Assembly: GCA_964402325.1 (NCBI GenBank)
Contig: CAYOBI010000002.1
Location: 1-64,000 of the forward strand
DNA length: 64,000 nt
DNA from: Raineyella sp964402325
Lineage (GTDB): Bacteria > Actinomycetota > Actinomycetes > Propionibacteriales > Propionibacteriaceae
Reading direction: 5' to 3'
Within the stretch, counting starts at the first letter, position 1. The number at the start of each line of letters is the position of its first letter. Both the position numbers and the translations under genes were made by a program. Below, in pieces: positions 7,585-16,637 of this stretch. The notes below the pieces were generated by a model that was not told the origin of the DNA, searched no databases, and saw nothing but the letters and a program-made list of their open reading frames with translations.

Positions 7585-8757
7585 CCCGATCCGGCGCCCC
7601 AGCGCCAGCAGGTCCCGGTCGCTGCCGGGCGGGCCGACCAGCGTCAGCCCGCACGGAAGCCCCTCGGCCGTCCGCAGCGGGATCGCCAGCGCCGGCAGCC
7701 CGGACAGCCCGGCGATGCAGGTCAGCGACAGGGTCGCGGCCCGGGCCGGACCGACCGCCGGGTCCGCCCCGTCGCGCAGCGGCGGCACGCTTGCCGCGCT
7801 CGGCACCGCCAGCAGGTCGTCGCCGATCGTGCGGCGTACGGTCCGGGCGATCCTCCGGCGGGCGGCCAGCGCCTTGTCCCGCTCGGCGTCGGTGATCGTC
7901 GAGGCGAACCGGAACCGCGCCGCGACGGCCTCCCCGAGCGCCCCCGGATGGGCGCTCACCCACGCGCCGTGCTCGGCCCAGGCCTCGTGGCCCTGGATGG
8001 TCACGAACACCCGCCGCCACTCCTCCAGCGGCCAGCCCTCCTCCTCGGCGCCCACCACGATCCGCCGCACGGCCAGCGGCAGCGGCCCGGCCAGGAACGC
8101 CCGGGCCGCGGCGGCGACGTCGGGGTCGGCCGCGTCGAGCAGCCGGTCGTCGACCAGGATCGTCTCGAAGGACCGCCCCGCGGCCAGCGGCAGCAGCACC
8201 TTGCCGACCGCCTCCAGCAGGGTGGGGTCGCGGGTCAGCCAGCCGACCGTGTCGAAGCTCGGCGCCAGCCCGTGCACCCCCTCGTGCGAGACCGCCCCGT
8301 GCGTGGTCCGGATGCCCCACAGGCCCTGGTAGGCCGCCGGCACCCGGATCGATCCGCCGGTGTCGGTGCCCAGCCCGATGTCGGCCAGCCCGAGCGCGAC
8401 CGCGGCCGCCGACCCGGAGCTCGACCCTCCGGGCACACGGTCCGGGCAGACCGCGTTCGGCGGGGTGCCGTAGTGCGGGTTGGTCCCGGCCAGCGAGTAC
8501 GCGAACTCGTCGGTACGGGTGATCCCCACGACGGTCGCCCCGGCCCGCATCAGGTCGTCCACCACCCGGGCGTTGCGGTCCTGCAGCGGCGCCCCGGCCA
8601 GGAAGGTCGGGTTGCCCGCGCCGATCGGCTGGCCGGCGATGGCGAAGAGGTCCTTGACCGCCACCCGGGCGCCCCCCAGCGGGCCGCTCGAGACCTGGGG
8701 CATGAGGTCGTCGTCGGCCAGCCGCCAGATGGCCGGGTCAAAGGAGCTGGTGGTCAT
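7537..8757 (-). CDS. amidase (amidase signature family)
   Basis: This 406-residue protein belongs to the amidase signature family, which hydrolyses carboxamides with a Ser-cisSer-Lys triad. All three are visible: Lys35 in VAVKDLF, Ser112 in PGGSSSGSAAAVA and Ser136 in GTDTGGSIRVPAA. The start ATG at 8757 lies 7 nt after a TAACGT -10-like element, suggesting leaderless translation. The amide substrate is not predictable. It converges on the enoyl-CoA hydratase gene and overlaps its 3' end by 48 bp. Release of a carboxylate for the adjacent CoA-dependent pathway would be a reasonable but unproven role. Confidence 0.85.
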   Translation of the reverse strand: MTTSSFDPAIWRLADDDLMPQVSSGPLGGARVAVKDLFAIAGQPIGAGNPTFLAGAPLQDRNARVVDDLMRAGATVVGITRTDEFAYSLAGTNPHYGTPPNAVCPDRVPGGSSSGSAAAVALGLADIGLGTDTGGSIRVPAAYQGLWGIRTTHGAVSHEGVHGLAPSFDTVGWLTRDPTLLEAVGKVLLPLAAGRSFETILVDDRLLDAADPDVAAAARAFLAGPLPLAVRRIVVGAEEEGWPLEEWRRVFVTIQGHEAWAEHGAWVSAHPGALGEAVAARFRFASTITDAERDKALAARRRIARTVRRTIGDDLLAVPSAASVPPLRDGADPAVGPARAATLSLTCIAGLSGLPALAIPLRTAEGLPCGLTLVGPPGSDRDLLALGRRIGSATAEDGGAPVKEGL

Positions 8758-8850
8758 GTCGGTGACGTTAGGGACAGCCCGTTCCAGCCATGTGTAGCCG
8801 GTGTTACGCGAAGGGAACACCACCCGCGGTCCGTGGGGCACGATGGGGGC
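8758..8850. promoter_or_regulatory. divergent promoter region between amidase and putA
   Basis: These 93 bases separate divergent genes. On the minus strand TAACGT ends 7 nt before the amidase ATG. On the plus strand CACGAT lies 6 nt before the putA ATG. Neither gene has an obvious Shine-Dalgarno sequence, so both may be leaderless. No proline-responsive regulator gene is nearby. Confidence 0.35.
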
Positions 8851-11800
8851 ATGACGCAGCCCCGACTGCAGGCTGCGGTGGGCTCCGACCTGTTCGCCGC
8901 GGCCGACCGCGCCGTGCCGACCGCCGAGCGCTGGTGGCACGCCTCCCACCCCGCCCACCGCGACGCCCTCCTCGCCCGGCTGGCCGGCGATCCCGCCGGA
9001 CTGGCGTTCCTGCTCGACGTCGTCGACGGCGTCGTCCGCCCCGAGGACGACCGCACCGCCGCGCACGCCCTGCACCGGCTGACCCGGACGATGCCCGATT
9101 CCCTGCCGACCCCGCTGCGCGGCGTGCTCGCCGCCGGTGGTGCCACCGGCCCCGAGGCGCCCGGGCTGGTGGTGCCGCTGGCCCGCCGGGTGCTGCGCGG
9201 TCTGGTCGGCGACCTCGTCGTCGACGCCACCGACGCCCGGCTCGGCCCCGCCCTGGCCCGGCTGTCCGGCGCCACCGGCATCCAGCTCAACGTCAACCTG
9301 CTCGGCGAGGCCGTGCTCGGCGACACCGAGGCTGCCCGCCGGCTCGCCGACGTCGAGCGGTTGGTGCGCCGCGACGATGTGTCGTACGTGTCCCTCAAGG
9401 TCTCCTCGGTGCTCGGCCCGTACAACCCGTGGGGTCTCGACGAGGCGGTGGACCGGGCGGTGATCCGGCTGGCGCCGCTCTACCGGCTGGCCGCCGAACA
9501 GCCCCGCCCGGTCTTCCTCAACCTCGACATGGAGGAGTACCGCGACCTGCACCTCACCCTGGCCGTGTTCCGCCGGCTGCTCGACCTGCCCGGGCTGGGC
9601 GACCGGTCGGCCGGCGTGGTGCTGCAGTCCTACCTGCCCGACGCGCTGCCGGCGTACGAGGAACTCGCCGACTGGGCCCGGCACCGGGTCGACGCCGGCG
9701 GCGCCCCGATCCGGGTGCGACTCGTCAAGGGCGCCAACCTCGCCCTGGAGACCGTCGACGCGGTGCTGCACGGCTGGCCCGAGGTGACCACCGGCTCCAA
9801 GGAGGCCACCGACGCGAACTACCTGCGGCTGCTCGACCGGGCCCTCACCCCGGAGGCCACCCGGGCGGTGCACGTCGGGATCGCCGGGCACAACCTGTTC
9901 ACCCTCGCGCTGGCCTGGGAACTGGCCGGGATCCGCGGCGTACGCGACCGGGTCGAGGTGGAGATGCTCGCCGGGATGGCCCCGGCCCAGGCCGAGGCGG
10001 TGCTGGCCGAGATCGGCCGGCTGCGGCTCTACGTCCCGGTGGTCCGGCCCGAAGAGTTCGACGTCGCGCTCGCCTACCTGATGCGCCGGCTGGAGGAGAA
10101 CGCCTCCCCCGGCCACTACCTCGCCTCGCTCGGCGACCCCGACCCGGAGGCCGGCCTGGCCCGGGAGCGGCGCCGGTTCCGCGCCGCCCTCGACCGCTGG
10201 GCCGCCGAGGGGCCCGAGGCCGTCGGGCCGCGTCGCCACCAGGACCGGGCCACGCCCCCACCGCCGACCGGCGACCCCGGGGAGGACCACCGTCGCCACG
10301 GCTTCCGCAACACCCCCGACACAGACCCGGCGCTGCCCGCCGGGCAGGCCTGGGGCCGGGCGATCCTCGCCCGGGTGCCCGACTCCCGCCTCGGCCTGAC
10401 CGCGGTCACCCGGGCCCGGGTCGACGACCCGGCCCGGCTGGCCGCGATCATCGAGCGGACCGCCCGGGCCGGGGCCGGCTGGGCCGCCCGTACGCCCGCC
10501 GAACGGGCCGCGATCGTGCACCGGATCGGTGACGAGCTCGAGGCCGCCCGGGCCCGGCTGCTGGAGGTGGCCGCCGCCGAGTGCGGCAAGACCCTCGACC
10601 AGTCCGACCCGGAGGTCTCCGAGGCGGTCGACCTGGCCCACCACTACGCCGAGGAGTCGCTGCGGCTCGGCGACCTGGTCGGCGGCACCTTCCACCCGGT
10701 CGCCCTGACCGTGGTCGCCCCGCCGTGGAACTTCCCGCTGTCCATCCCGCTCGGCGGGGTCGCCGCCGCACTGGCCGCCGGCTCCGCGGTGATCCTCAAG
10801 CCCGCCACCGCGGCCCGGCGCTGCGGAGCCCTGCTGGTCGAGGCCTGCCGGCGCGCCGGGGTGCCACCCGAGGTGCTGCGCCTGGTGGCGCCGGCCGACG
10901 CCGGGCTGGGTCGCCGGTTGGTCACCGACCCGCGGGTGGACCGGGTGGTGCTGACCGGGTCGGCCGACACCGCCGCGATGTTCCGCCGCTGGCGCCCCGA
11001 CATGGGCCTGCTCGCCGAGACCTCCGGCAAGAACGCCATCGTCGTCACCCCCTCGGCCGACCGCGACCAGGCCGTCCACGACATCGTGGCCTCCGCCTTC
11101 GGCCACGCCGGCCAGAAGTGCTCGGCCGCCTCGCTGGTGATCCTGGTCGGCGCCGCCGCCGGCTCCACCCGGCTGCGCGACCAACTGGTCGACGCCACCC
11201 GGTCGCTCAGCGTCGGCCCGCCGACCGACCCGACCACCCGGATGGGGCCGCTCATCGCGCCCGCGACCGGCAAGCTGCTCCGCGGCCTCACCGTGCTGGA
11301 GCCCGGCCAGCACTGGATCCTCGCCCCGCGCCGGCTCGACGAGGAGGGCCGGCTGTGGACCCCCGGCATCCGGGCCGGCGTCGAGGAGGGCAGCGAGTTC
11401 CACCGGGTGGAGTACTTCGGGCCGGTGCTCGGCGTGGTCACCGTGCCCGACCTGGAGACCGCCGTCGAGGTGCAGAACGCCACCGACTACGGCCTCACCG
11501 CCGGCCTGCAGTCCCTCGACCCCGACGAGGTCGGCTACTGGCTCGACCACGTCCACGCCGGCAACCTCTACGTCAACCGGTCGATCACCGGCGCGATCGT
11601 CCGCCGCCAGCCGTTCGGCGGCTGGAAGCGCTCCTCGGTCGGCCCCGGCGCGAAGGCCGGCGGACCCAACTACCTGTTCGGCTTCGGCGAGGTGCTGCCG
11701 GCCCCGGTCACCGAGCTGGTCGGCGAGCCGACCGCGCCGCTGCTGCGCCGGCTGCTCGAGGTGGGCCGTACGGTGCTGCCCTCGGAGGACGCCGTCCGGC

Positions 11801-12342
11801 TCGAGGTGGCGGTCGGCCTCGACCAGCGCGCCCTGGACGAGGAGTTCGGCATCGGCCACGACCCCGCGGCGCTCGGTGTGGAGAGCAACGTGCTGCGCTA
11901 CCTGCCCACCCCGGTGCTGGTCCGGCTGGGGGAGGGTCGTCCGCTGGTGGACCTGGTCCGTGAACTCTCCGCCGCCCTCGCCCTGCCCGGCGCCGCCGGC
12001 GTCGGCCACCGGGTCTCCACCGCCGTCGCGTTGCCTGCGCCGCTGGCCGGTTTCCTGGCCGACCGGGCCATCCCGGTCGTCGTCGAGTCGGACGCCGCCT
12101 TCCTGGCCCGGACCACGGAGCGGATGTCCGGCCGCGACGGTCGGATCCGCCTGCTCGGCGGGGACCGGGCGGGGCTGGCCGCGGTGCTCGCCGGGACGGC
12201 CGACCCGGCCGCAGCGCTCGACACCGCCGTGTACGCCGGCCCGGTCGTCGACGCCGGGAGGGTCGCCCTGCTGCCGTACGTCCACGAACAGACCGTCTCG
12301 GTCACCCTGCACCGTTACGGACACCCGACCGACAGGCGGTGA
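8851..12342 (+). CDS. putA: bifunctional proline dehydrogenase / L-glutamate gamma-semialdehyde dehydrogenase
   Basis: This 1163-residue enzyme oxidises proline to glutamate in two steps. The N-terminal FAD-dependent proline dehydrogenase barrel (about residues 60-430) shows YVSLKVSSV, RVRLVKGANLALE, HVGIAGHNLFTLA, and the R-R-x-x-E-N motif in LMRRLEENASPG. The aldehyde dehydrogenase part (about 500-960) shows APPWNFPLSIPLGG, catalytic Glu723 in LLAETSGKN and Cys757 in HAGQKCSAAS. The last 200 residues are a conserved extension. There is no N-terminal DNA-binding domain, so it should not self-repress as E. coli PutA does. It starts at the ATG at 8851 and ends 6 bases before glgX, an unexpected operon partner. 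Confidence 0.95.
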   Translation: MTQPRLQAAVGSDLFAAADRAVPTAERWWHASHPAHRDALLARLAGDPAGLAFLLDVVDGVVRPEDDRTAAHALHRLTRTMPDSLPTPLRGVLAAGGATGPEAPGLVVPLARRVLRGLVGDLVVDATDARLGPALARLSGATGIQLNVNLLGEAVLGDTEAARRLADVERLVRRDDVSYVSLKVSSVLGPYNPWGLDEAVDRAVIRLAPLYRLAAEQPRPVFLNLDMEEYRDLHLTLAVFRRLLDLPGLGDRSAGVVLQSYLPDALPAYEELADWARHRVDAGGAPIRVRLVKGANLALETVDAVLHGWPEVTTGSKEATDANYLRLLDRALTPEATRAVHVGIAGHNLFTLALAWELAGIRGVRDRVEVEMLAGMAPAQAEAVLAEIGRLRLYVPVVRPEEFDVALAYLMRRLEENASPGHYLASLGDPDPEAGLARERRRFRAALDRWAAEGPEAVGPRRHQDRATPPPPTGDPGEDHRRHGFRNTPDTDPALPAGQAWGRAILARVPDSRLGLTAVTRARVDDPARLAAIIERTARAGAGWAARTPAERAAIVHRIGDELEAARARLLEVAAAECGKTLDQSDPEVSEAVDLAHHYAEESLRLGDLVGGTFHPVALTVVAPPWNFPLSIPLGGVAAALAAGSAVILKPATAARRCGALLVEACRRAGVPPEVLRLVAPADAGLGRRLVTDPRVDRVVLTGSADTAAMFRRWRPDMGLLAETSGKNAIVVTPSADRDQAVHDIVASAFGHAGQKCSAASLVILVGAAAGSTRLRDQLVDATRSLSVGPPTDPTTRMGPLIAPATGKLLRGLTVLEPGQHWILAPRRLDEEGRLWTPGIRAGVEEGSEFHRVEYFGPVLGVVTVPDLETAVEVQNATDYGLTAGLQSLDPDEVGYWLDHVHAGNLYVNRSITGAIVRRQPFGGWKRSSVGPGAKAGGPNYLFGFGEVLPAPVTELVGEPTAPLLRRLLEVGRTVLPSEDAVRLEVAVGLDQRALDEEFGIGHDPAALGVESNVLRYLPTPVLVRLGEGRPLVDLVRELSAALALPGAAGVGHRVSTAVALPAPLAGFLADRAIPVVVESDAAFLARTTERMSGRDGRIRLLGGDRAGLAAVLAGTADPAAALDTAVYAGPVVDAGRVALLPYVHEQTVSVTLHRYGHPTDRR

Positions 12343-12348
12343 GCCCCG

Positions 12349-14556
12349 ATGCTCGTCCATCCCCCCTACGTCGTCACGCCGGGCGACCGCACCCCGCTGG
12401 GCGCCACGTACGACGGCTTCGGCACGAACTTCGCGATCTTCTCCGAGGTGGCGGAGGCGATCGACCTGTGCCTGTTCGACGCCGACGGCGCCGAGACGAA
12501 GATCCGGATGACCGAGGTCGACGGCTTCGTCCGGCACGTCCGGCTGGTCGGCCTCGGCCCCGGCACCCGCTACGGCTTCCGGGTGCACGGCCCCTGGGAC
12601 CCGGCCCGCGGGCTGTGGTGCAACCCGGCCAAGCTGCTCGCCGACCCGTACGCCAAGATGTTCGACGGCGCGGTGGTCGACCACCCGGCGCTGTCGGCGT
12701 ACGACCCGGACCGGCCCGACTTCCCCGACCTGCGCGACTCGGCGCCCTACACGATGCGCGGGATCGTCGTCTCCGGCGCGTTCGACTGGAAGGACGACTC
12801 CCCGCCCCGCACCCCGTACGAGGAGTCGGTGATCTACGAGGCGCACGTCAGGGGCCTGACGATGCGCCACCCCGGGATGCGACCGACGATCCGCGGCAGC
12901 TATCTCGGCGTCGCGCACCCGGCGACCGTCTCGCACCTGCGCCGGATCGGGGTGACCGCCGTCGAGCTGCTGCCGGTGCACCAGTCGGTCACCGAACCGT
13001 CGGTGTCCCGGCGCGGGCTGACCAACTACTGGGGCTACAACACCTTCGGCTTCTTCGCGCCCAACCGGGCGTACGGCGCCTCGGCGACCCCGGAGGGGGT
13101 GGTCGGGGAGTTCCGGACGATGGTCCGGGCGCTGCACGAGGCGGGCATCGAGGTGATCCTCGACGTGGTGTTCAACCACACCGCCGAGGGCGGGGAGGGC
13201 GGCCCGACCTACTCCCTGCGCGGCATCGACAACCCGGCCTACTACCGGCTCGACCCGGCCCGCCCGCGCCACTACGTCGACACCACCGGTGTCGGCAACT
13301 CGCTCAACTCGCGCCACCCGATGGCGCTGCGGCTGGTGATGGACTCGCTGCGCTACTGGGTGAGCGAGATGCACGTGGACGGCTTCCGCTTCGACCTGGC
13401 CCCGACCCTGGCCCGCCACGAGGACGAGGTGGACCGGTTGTCCGCGTTCTTCGCCCTGGTCGCCCAGGACCCGGTGCTCGGCCAGGTGAAGCTGATCGCC
13501 GAGCCCTGGGACGTCGGCCCGTCGGGCTATCAGGTCGGCGCCTTCCCGCCCCAGTGGTCGGAGTGGAACGGCCAGTACCGCGACGTGGTCCGCGACTTCT
13601 GGCGCGGCGAGCCGGCCCTGGTCGACGACTTCGTCGCCCGGATCAGCGGCTCGGCCGACATCTACGCCTCCACCGGTCGCCAGCCGGTCGCCTCGGTCAA
13701 CTTCGTCACCGCCCACGACGGCTTCACCCTGCGCGACGTCGTGTCGTACGACCACAAGCACAACGAGGCCAACGGCCAGCACGACACCGACGGGAGCGAC
13801 GACAACCGGTCCGCCAACCACGGCGTCGAGGGGGAGACCGACGACCCGGACATCCTCGCCACCCGGGCCCGCCAGCAGCGCAACCTGCTCGGCACCCTGC
13901 TCTGCTCCCAGGGGGTGCCGATGCTGCTCGGCGGCGACGAGCGCGGCCGCACCCAGCGCGGCAACAACAACGCGTTCTGCCACGACAGCGACCTGACCTG
14001 GCTGCAGTGGGTCCGCGAGGACGCCGACGCCGAGGACCTGGAGGCGTTCACCGAGCGGTGCGCCCGGCTGCGCCGCGAGCACCCGGTCTTCCGCCGCCGC
14101 TACTACGAGCGTCAGCCCCCGGCCAGGGTGCCGCGGACCTGCTCGGAGGGGGCGCCGGGGGACGTGATGTTCCTGCGGATCGACGGCTGCGAGATGACCG
14201 AGGAGGACCGCGGGGTGCCGTTCGTGCGCAGCTTCGGGCTGTTCCTCAACGGGCGCGGCCTGAACTGGATGGACACCTGGGGCCGCCCGTACTCCGACGA
14301 CTCGTTCCTGCTCTGGTTCAACGCCTGGGACCAGGCGGTGCTGGTGACGCTGCCGGATGCGGCGCTGGGCACCCACTGGGCCGGGGCGCTGGACACCACC
14401 GACCCGCGCGGCGCGTCCGGCGCCGCGTACGCCGCCGGCGACACCTTCTTGCTCGCCGGCCGCTCGATGCTCGTGCTGCGCTGCACCGACCTCGACATGC
14501 TGACCCGGCTCTCCGACGAGGTCGGCCGGGTCAGCCCGGTGGAGGTCGAACGCTAG
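12349..14556 (+). CDS. glgX: glycogen debranching enzyme (isoamylase type)
   Basis: This 735-residue GH13 enzyme hydrolyses alpha-1,6 branches of phosphorylase-trimmed glycogen. It has an N-terminal CBM48-like domain (TYDGFGTNFAIFSE). Four catalytic-barrel segments follow: DVVFNHTAEGG, DGFRFDLAPTL (nucleophile Asp), LIAEPWDVG (acid Glu) and FVTAHDGFTLRD. Length and order match GlgX/TreX proteins. It starts 6 bases after putA, so it is probably co-transcribed, although the two functions have no obvious link. Its TAG stop interlocks with the TAG stop of the convergent NmrA-like gene through a shared CTAG. Confidence 0.93.
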   Translation: MLVHPPYVVTPGDRTPLGATYDGFGTNFAIFSEVAEAIDLCLFDADGAETKIRMTEVDGFVRHVRLVGLGPGTRYGFRVHGPWDPARGLWCNPAKLLADPYAKMFDGAVVDHPALSAYDPDRPDFPDLRDSAPYTMRGIVVSGAFDWKDDSPPRTPYEESVIYEAHVRGLTMRHPGMRPTIRGSYLGVAHPATVSHLRRIGVTAVELLPVHQSVTEPSVSRRGLTNYWGYNTFGFFAPNRAYGASATPEGVVGEFRTMVRALHEAGIEVILDVVFNHTAEGGEGGPTYSLRGIDNPAYYRLDPARPRHYVDTTGVGNSLNSRHPMALRLVMDSLRYWVSEMHVDGFRFDLAPTLARHEDEVDRLSAFFALVAQDPVLGQVKLIAEPWDVGPSGYQVGAFPPQWSEWNGQYRDVVRDFWRGEPALVDDFVARISGSADIYASTGRQPVASVNFVTAHDGFTLRDVVSYDHKHNEANGQHDTDGSDDNRSANHGVEGETDDPDILATRARQQRNLLGTLLCSQGVPMLLGGDERGRTQRGNNNAFCHDSDLTWLQWVREDADAEDLEAFTERCARLRREHPVFRRRYYERQPPARVPRTCSEGAPGDVMFLRIDGCEMTEEDRGVPFVRSFGLFLNGRGLNWMDTWGRPYSDDSFLLWFNAWDQAVLVTLPDAALGTHWAGALDTTDPRGASGAAYAAGDTFLLAGRSMLVLRCTDLDMLTRLSDEVGRVSPVEVER

Positions 14557-16043
14557 GCCCGCTGGGCGGCCTCGGCTGCGCGGGCGATGTTGCGCTGCAT
14601 CCCGCCGAAGACGATGCCGTGGAACGGCGTCACGGCCCACCAGTAGAGCAGCCCCGGTAGACCCCGGGGCAGGTAGAGCGCCCGCTGTCGGAAGACCGTC
14701 CTCCCCTCGGCGTCCTCCTCGGCGCGCAGTTCCAGCCAGGCCAGGCCGGGCAACCGCATCTCGGCACGCAGCCGGAGCAGGTGCCCGTCCTCACGGGCCT
14801 CGACCCGCCACCAGTCGAGTTCGTCGCCCACCCGCAGGGCGACCCGGTGCCGCCGGCCCCGGCGCAGACCCGGACCGCCGAAGACCCGGTCCAGCCCGCC
14901 GCGGACCACCCAGCCGAGCCGCCAGGAGTACCACCCGTTGTCGCCCCCGATGCCCTCCAGCACCGTCCACAGCACCTCGCGGCTCGCCGCCACCACCGAG
15001 GAGCGCTCGTCCACCCGTAGCCGGCCGCCGGCCCAGTCCGGGTCCTCCGGGAGCGGGTCGCTCGGTGCGGTCGGTCCCACGGCGGAGGAGAAGGTGGTGG
15101 TCACGTCGCTGTCCGCGATCCGGCGCAACGCCAGGCGTACGGCGCTCTCGAAGTCGAGCAGCCCCTCGGGAGGATCGGGCACGTACGACCGGATGTCGTC
15201 CTCCCGGCACACCACCTCGTGGATCAGGGAACCGACCAGCGGTTTCGCCAGCGCCGCGGGCACCGGGGTGACGACGCCGACCCAGTGGCTGGCCAGCCAC
15301 GGGGTGAGCACGGGCAGCGGCAGGATCAGCCGCCGGCCGAGGCCGGCGACGCGGGCGTAGCCCTGCATCATGTCCGCGTACGTCAGCACCTGCGGCCCGC
15401 CGATGTCGAAGGTGCGGTTCACCTCCGGGGGCATGGCGGCCGCGCCGACCAGGTAGCGCAGCACGTCGCGGATCGCGATCGGCTGGATCCGGTTGCGTAC
15501 CCAGCGTGGGGTGACCATCACCGGCAGCCGCTCGGTGAGGTGGCGCATCATCTCGAACGAGGCACTGCCGGACCCGAGGATGACCGCCGCCTGCAGGACG
15601 GTGGTGGGGACCCCGCACGCCAGCAGGATCTCGCCCACCTCCCGGCGGGAGGCCAGGTGCGGGGAGAGCTCCTCGACGTCCGGGTGCAGGCCGCCCAGGT
15701 AGACGATCCGGCCGACCCCCGCCTCCCGGGCGGCCCGTCCGAACGCCAGTGCCGTCCGTCGGTCGGTGCTCTCGAACCGGCGGCCGGTGCCCAGGGCGTG
15801 GATGAGGTAGTAGGCCACGTCGACCCCCTGCAGCGCCCGGCGCAGGTCCTCGGCGGAGCCGGCGTCCGCGCGGACGGTGTCCACCCGGTCGGCCCAGGCT
15901 CGACCGGCCAGGTTCTCCGGATGGCGGGCCATCGCCCGCACCCGGTAGCCGGCCGCGAGCAGTTCCGGCACCAGCCGGCCTCCGATGTAGCCGGTCGCGC
16001 CCGTGACCAGGGCCAGGGGGGCGGGGGTGGGTGCGCCGACCAT
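14553..16043 (-). CDS. NmrA/YbjT-like NAD(P)-binding protein with C-terminal DUF2867 domain
   Basis: This 496-residue two-domain protein has an N-terminal atypical SDR with the nucleotide motif VTGATGYIGGRLVPELL. The body resembles YbjT/NmrA-type epimerase-like proteins (VLQAAVILGSGSASFEMM, FDIGGPQVLTYADMM). The C-terminal 170 residues match DUF2867-type proteins, ending in a hydrophobic segment LLYWWAVTPFHGIVFGG. I took the ATG at 16043, which has GAGGAGA about 8 nt upstream; a longer in-frame start at 16127 lacks homology. Substrate and role are unknown. Its stop interlocks with glgX. Confidence 0.8.
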   Translation of the reverse strand: MVGAPTPAPLALVTGATGYIGGRLVPELLAAGYRVRAMARHPENLAGRAWADRVDTVRADAGSAEDLRRALQGVDVAYYLIHALGTGRRFESTDRRTALAFGRAAREAGVGRIVYLGGLHPDVEELSPHLASRREVGEILLACGVPTTVLQAAVILGSGSASFEMMRHLTERLPVMVTPRWVRNRIQPIAIRDVLRYLVGAAAMPPEVNRTFDIGGPQVLTYADMMQGYARVAGLGRRLILPLPVLTPWLASHWVGVVTPVPAALAKPLVGSLIHEVVCREDDIRSYVPDPPEGLLDFESAVRLALRRIADSDVTTTFSSAVGPTAPSDPLPEDPDWAGGRLRVDERSSVVAASREVLWTVLEGIGGDNGWYSWRLGWVVRGGLDRVFGGPGLRRGRRHRVALRVGDELDWWRVEAREDGHLLRLRAEMRLPGLAWLELRAEEDAEGRTVFRQRALYLPRGLPGLLYWWAVTPFHGIVFGGMQRNIARAAEAAQRA

Positions 16044-16136
16044 GGGGGTCTCCTCGGGCTCAGGGAGTCGTCTGCCGGTTCCTTCCCCACCACGGTCCCA
16101 CGTCGGCGGCACCCACGTCCGCGGCACCCGGGACCG

Positions 16137-16406
16137 TCAGATCCGGGTGAACCGCACCGTCCACTGCTCGGGGCCCTCGGTCAGGTAGGTCCGGGAGAAC
16201 CGGCCGGGGGCCACCTGCTCGAGCTGGGCCATCATCGGCAGCGGGTCGTGCGGGGCGACGACGTCCAGCTCGCCGCCCACGGGCAGTTGCGTGATCGCGC
16301 CGATGACCGCCCCGTGCCGGACGGCGTGCGGGATGTCGAGCACGTTGATCGACGGGACGGCGGTCTCGGTGTGCTCGCCGCAGCGGCACCCGGTGGAGTT
16401 GGACAT
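16137..16406 (-). CDS. DUF2249 domain protein
   Basis: This 89-residue protein is a single DUF2249 domain: LDIPHAVRHGAVIGAITQLP, then GGELDVVAPHDPLPM, ending in the EQWTVRFTRI strand. The N-terminus carries two cysteines and a histidine in CRCGEH. ACGGAGGACCCC precedes the ATG as a strong ribosome binding site. The promoter side is AT-rich (16420-16460), unlike the surrounding DNA. DUF2249 proteins are often found beside nitrogen-oxide or haem-related genes, but no such neighbour is seen here. The biochemical role is unknown. Confidence 0.8.
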   Translation of the reverse strand: MSNSTGCRCGEHTETAVPSINVLDIPHAVRHGAVIGAITQLPVGGELDVVAPHDPLPMMAQLEQVAPGRFSRTYLTEGPEQWTVRFTRI

Positions 16407-16637
16407 GGGGTCCTCCGTTCTGTTTTTTGCACACTATATCCGGGTTTATTCCAGGAGGGAAGCGGGTCGTCCTGCGGTCCGCGAGTTGGTTTCGGGCCGT
16501 TGCGCGGGTAGGTTCGTGTGGTCGGCCCGCCGAGTCTTGCCCCGGGCCGCCGGGCGCCCGGGAACCCTCCCGATGATGCGCCGTGTCTGTCCCAGAGGGC
16601 GATGCGATCCCCCGGCAAGACACTCGAAGGAACCTCC
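16407..16637. promoter_or_regulatory. divergent region between DUF2249 gene and DEAD-box helicase
   Basis: These 231 bases lie between divergent genes. The half near the DUF2249 gene is the most AT-rich stretch in this part of the window, with TATAGT on the minus strand about 30 nt before the ATG as a possible -10. The helicase half is a long GC-rich 5' region ending in GAAGGAA, 5 nt before a TTG codon. DEAD-box helicase genes often have long structured 5' regions, but no specific RNA family is recognised. Confidence 0.35.

Noticed and set aside
8758..14640. A very long open frame on the minus strand antisense to putA and glgX
   Set aside because: High GC removes stop codons from the antisense frame. 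The translation is low-complexity Gly/Arg/Val/Pro without motifs, while the plus strand encodes clear PutA and GlgX.
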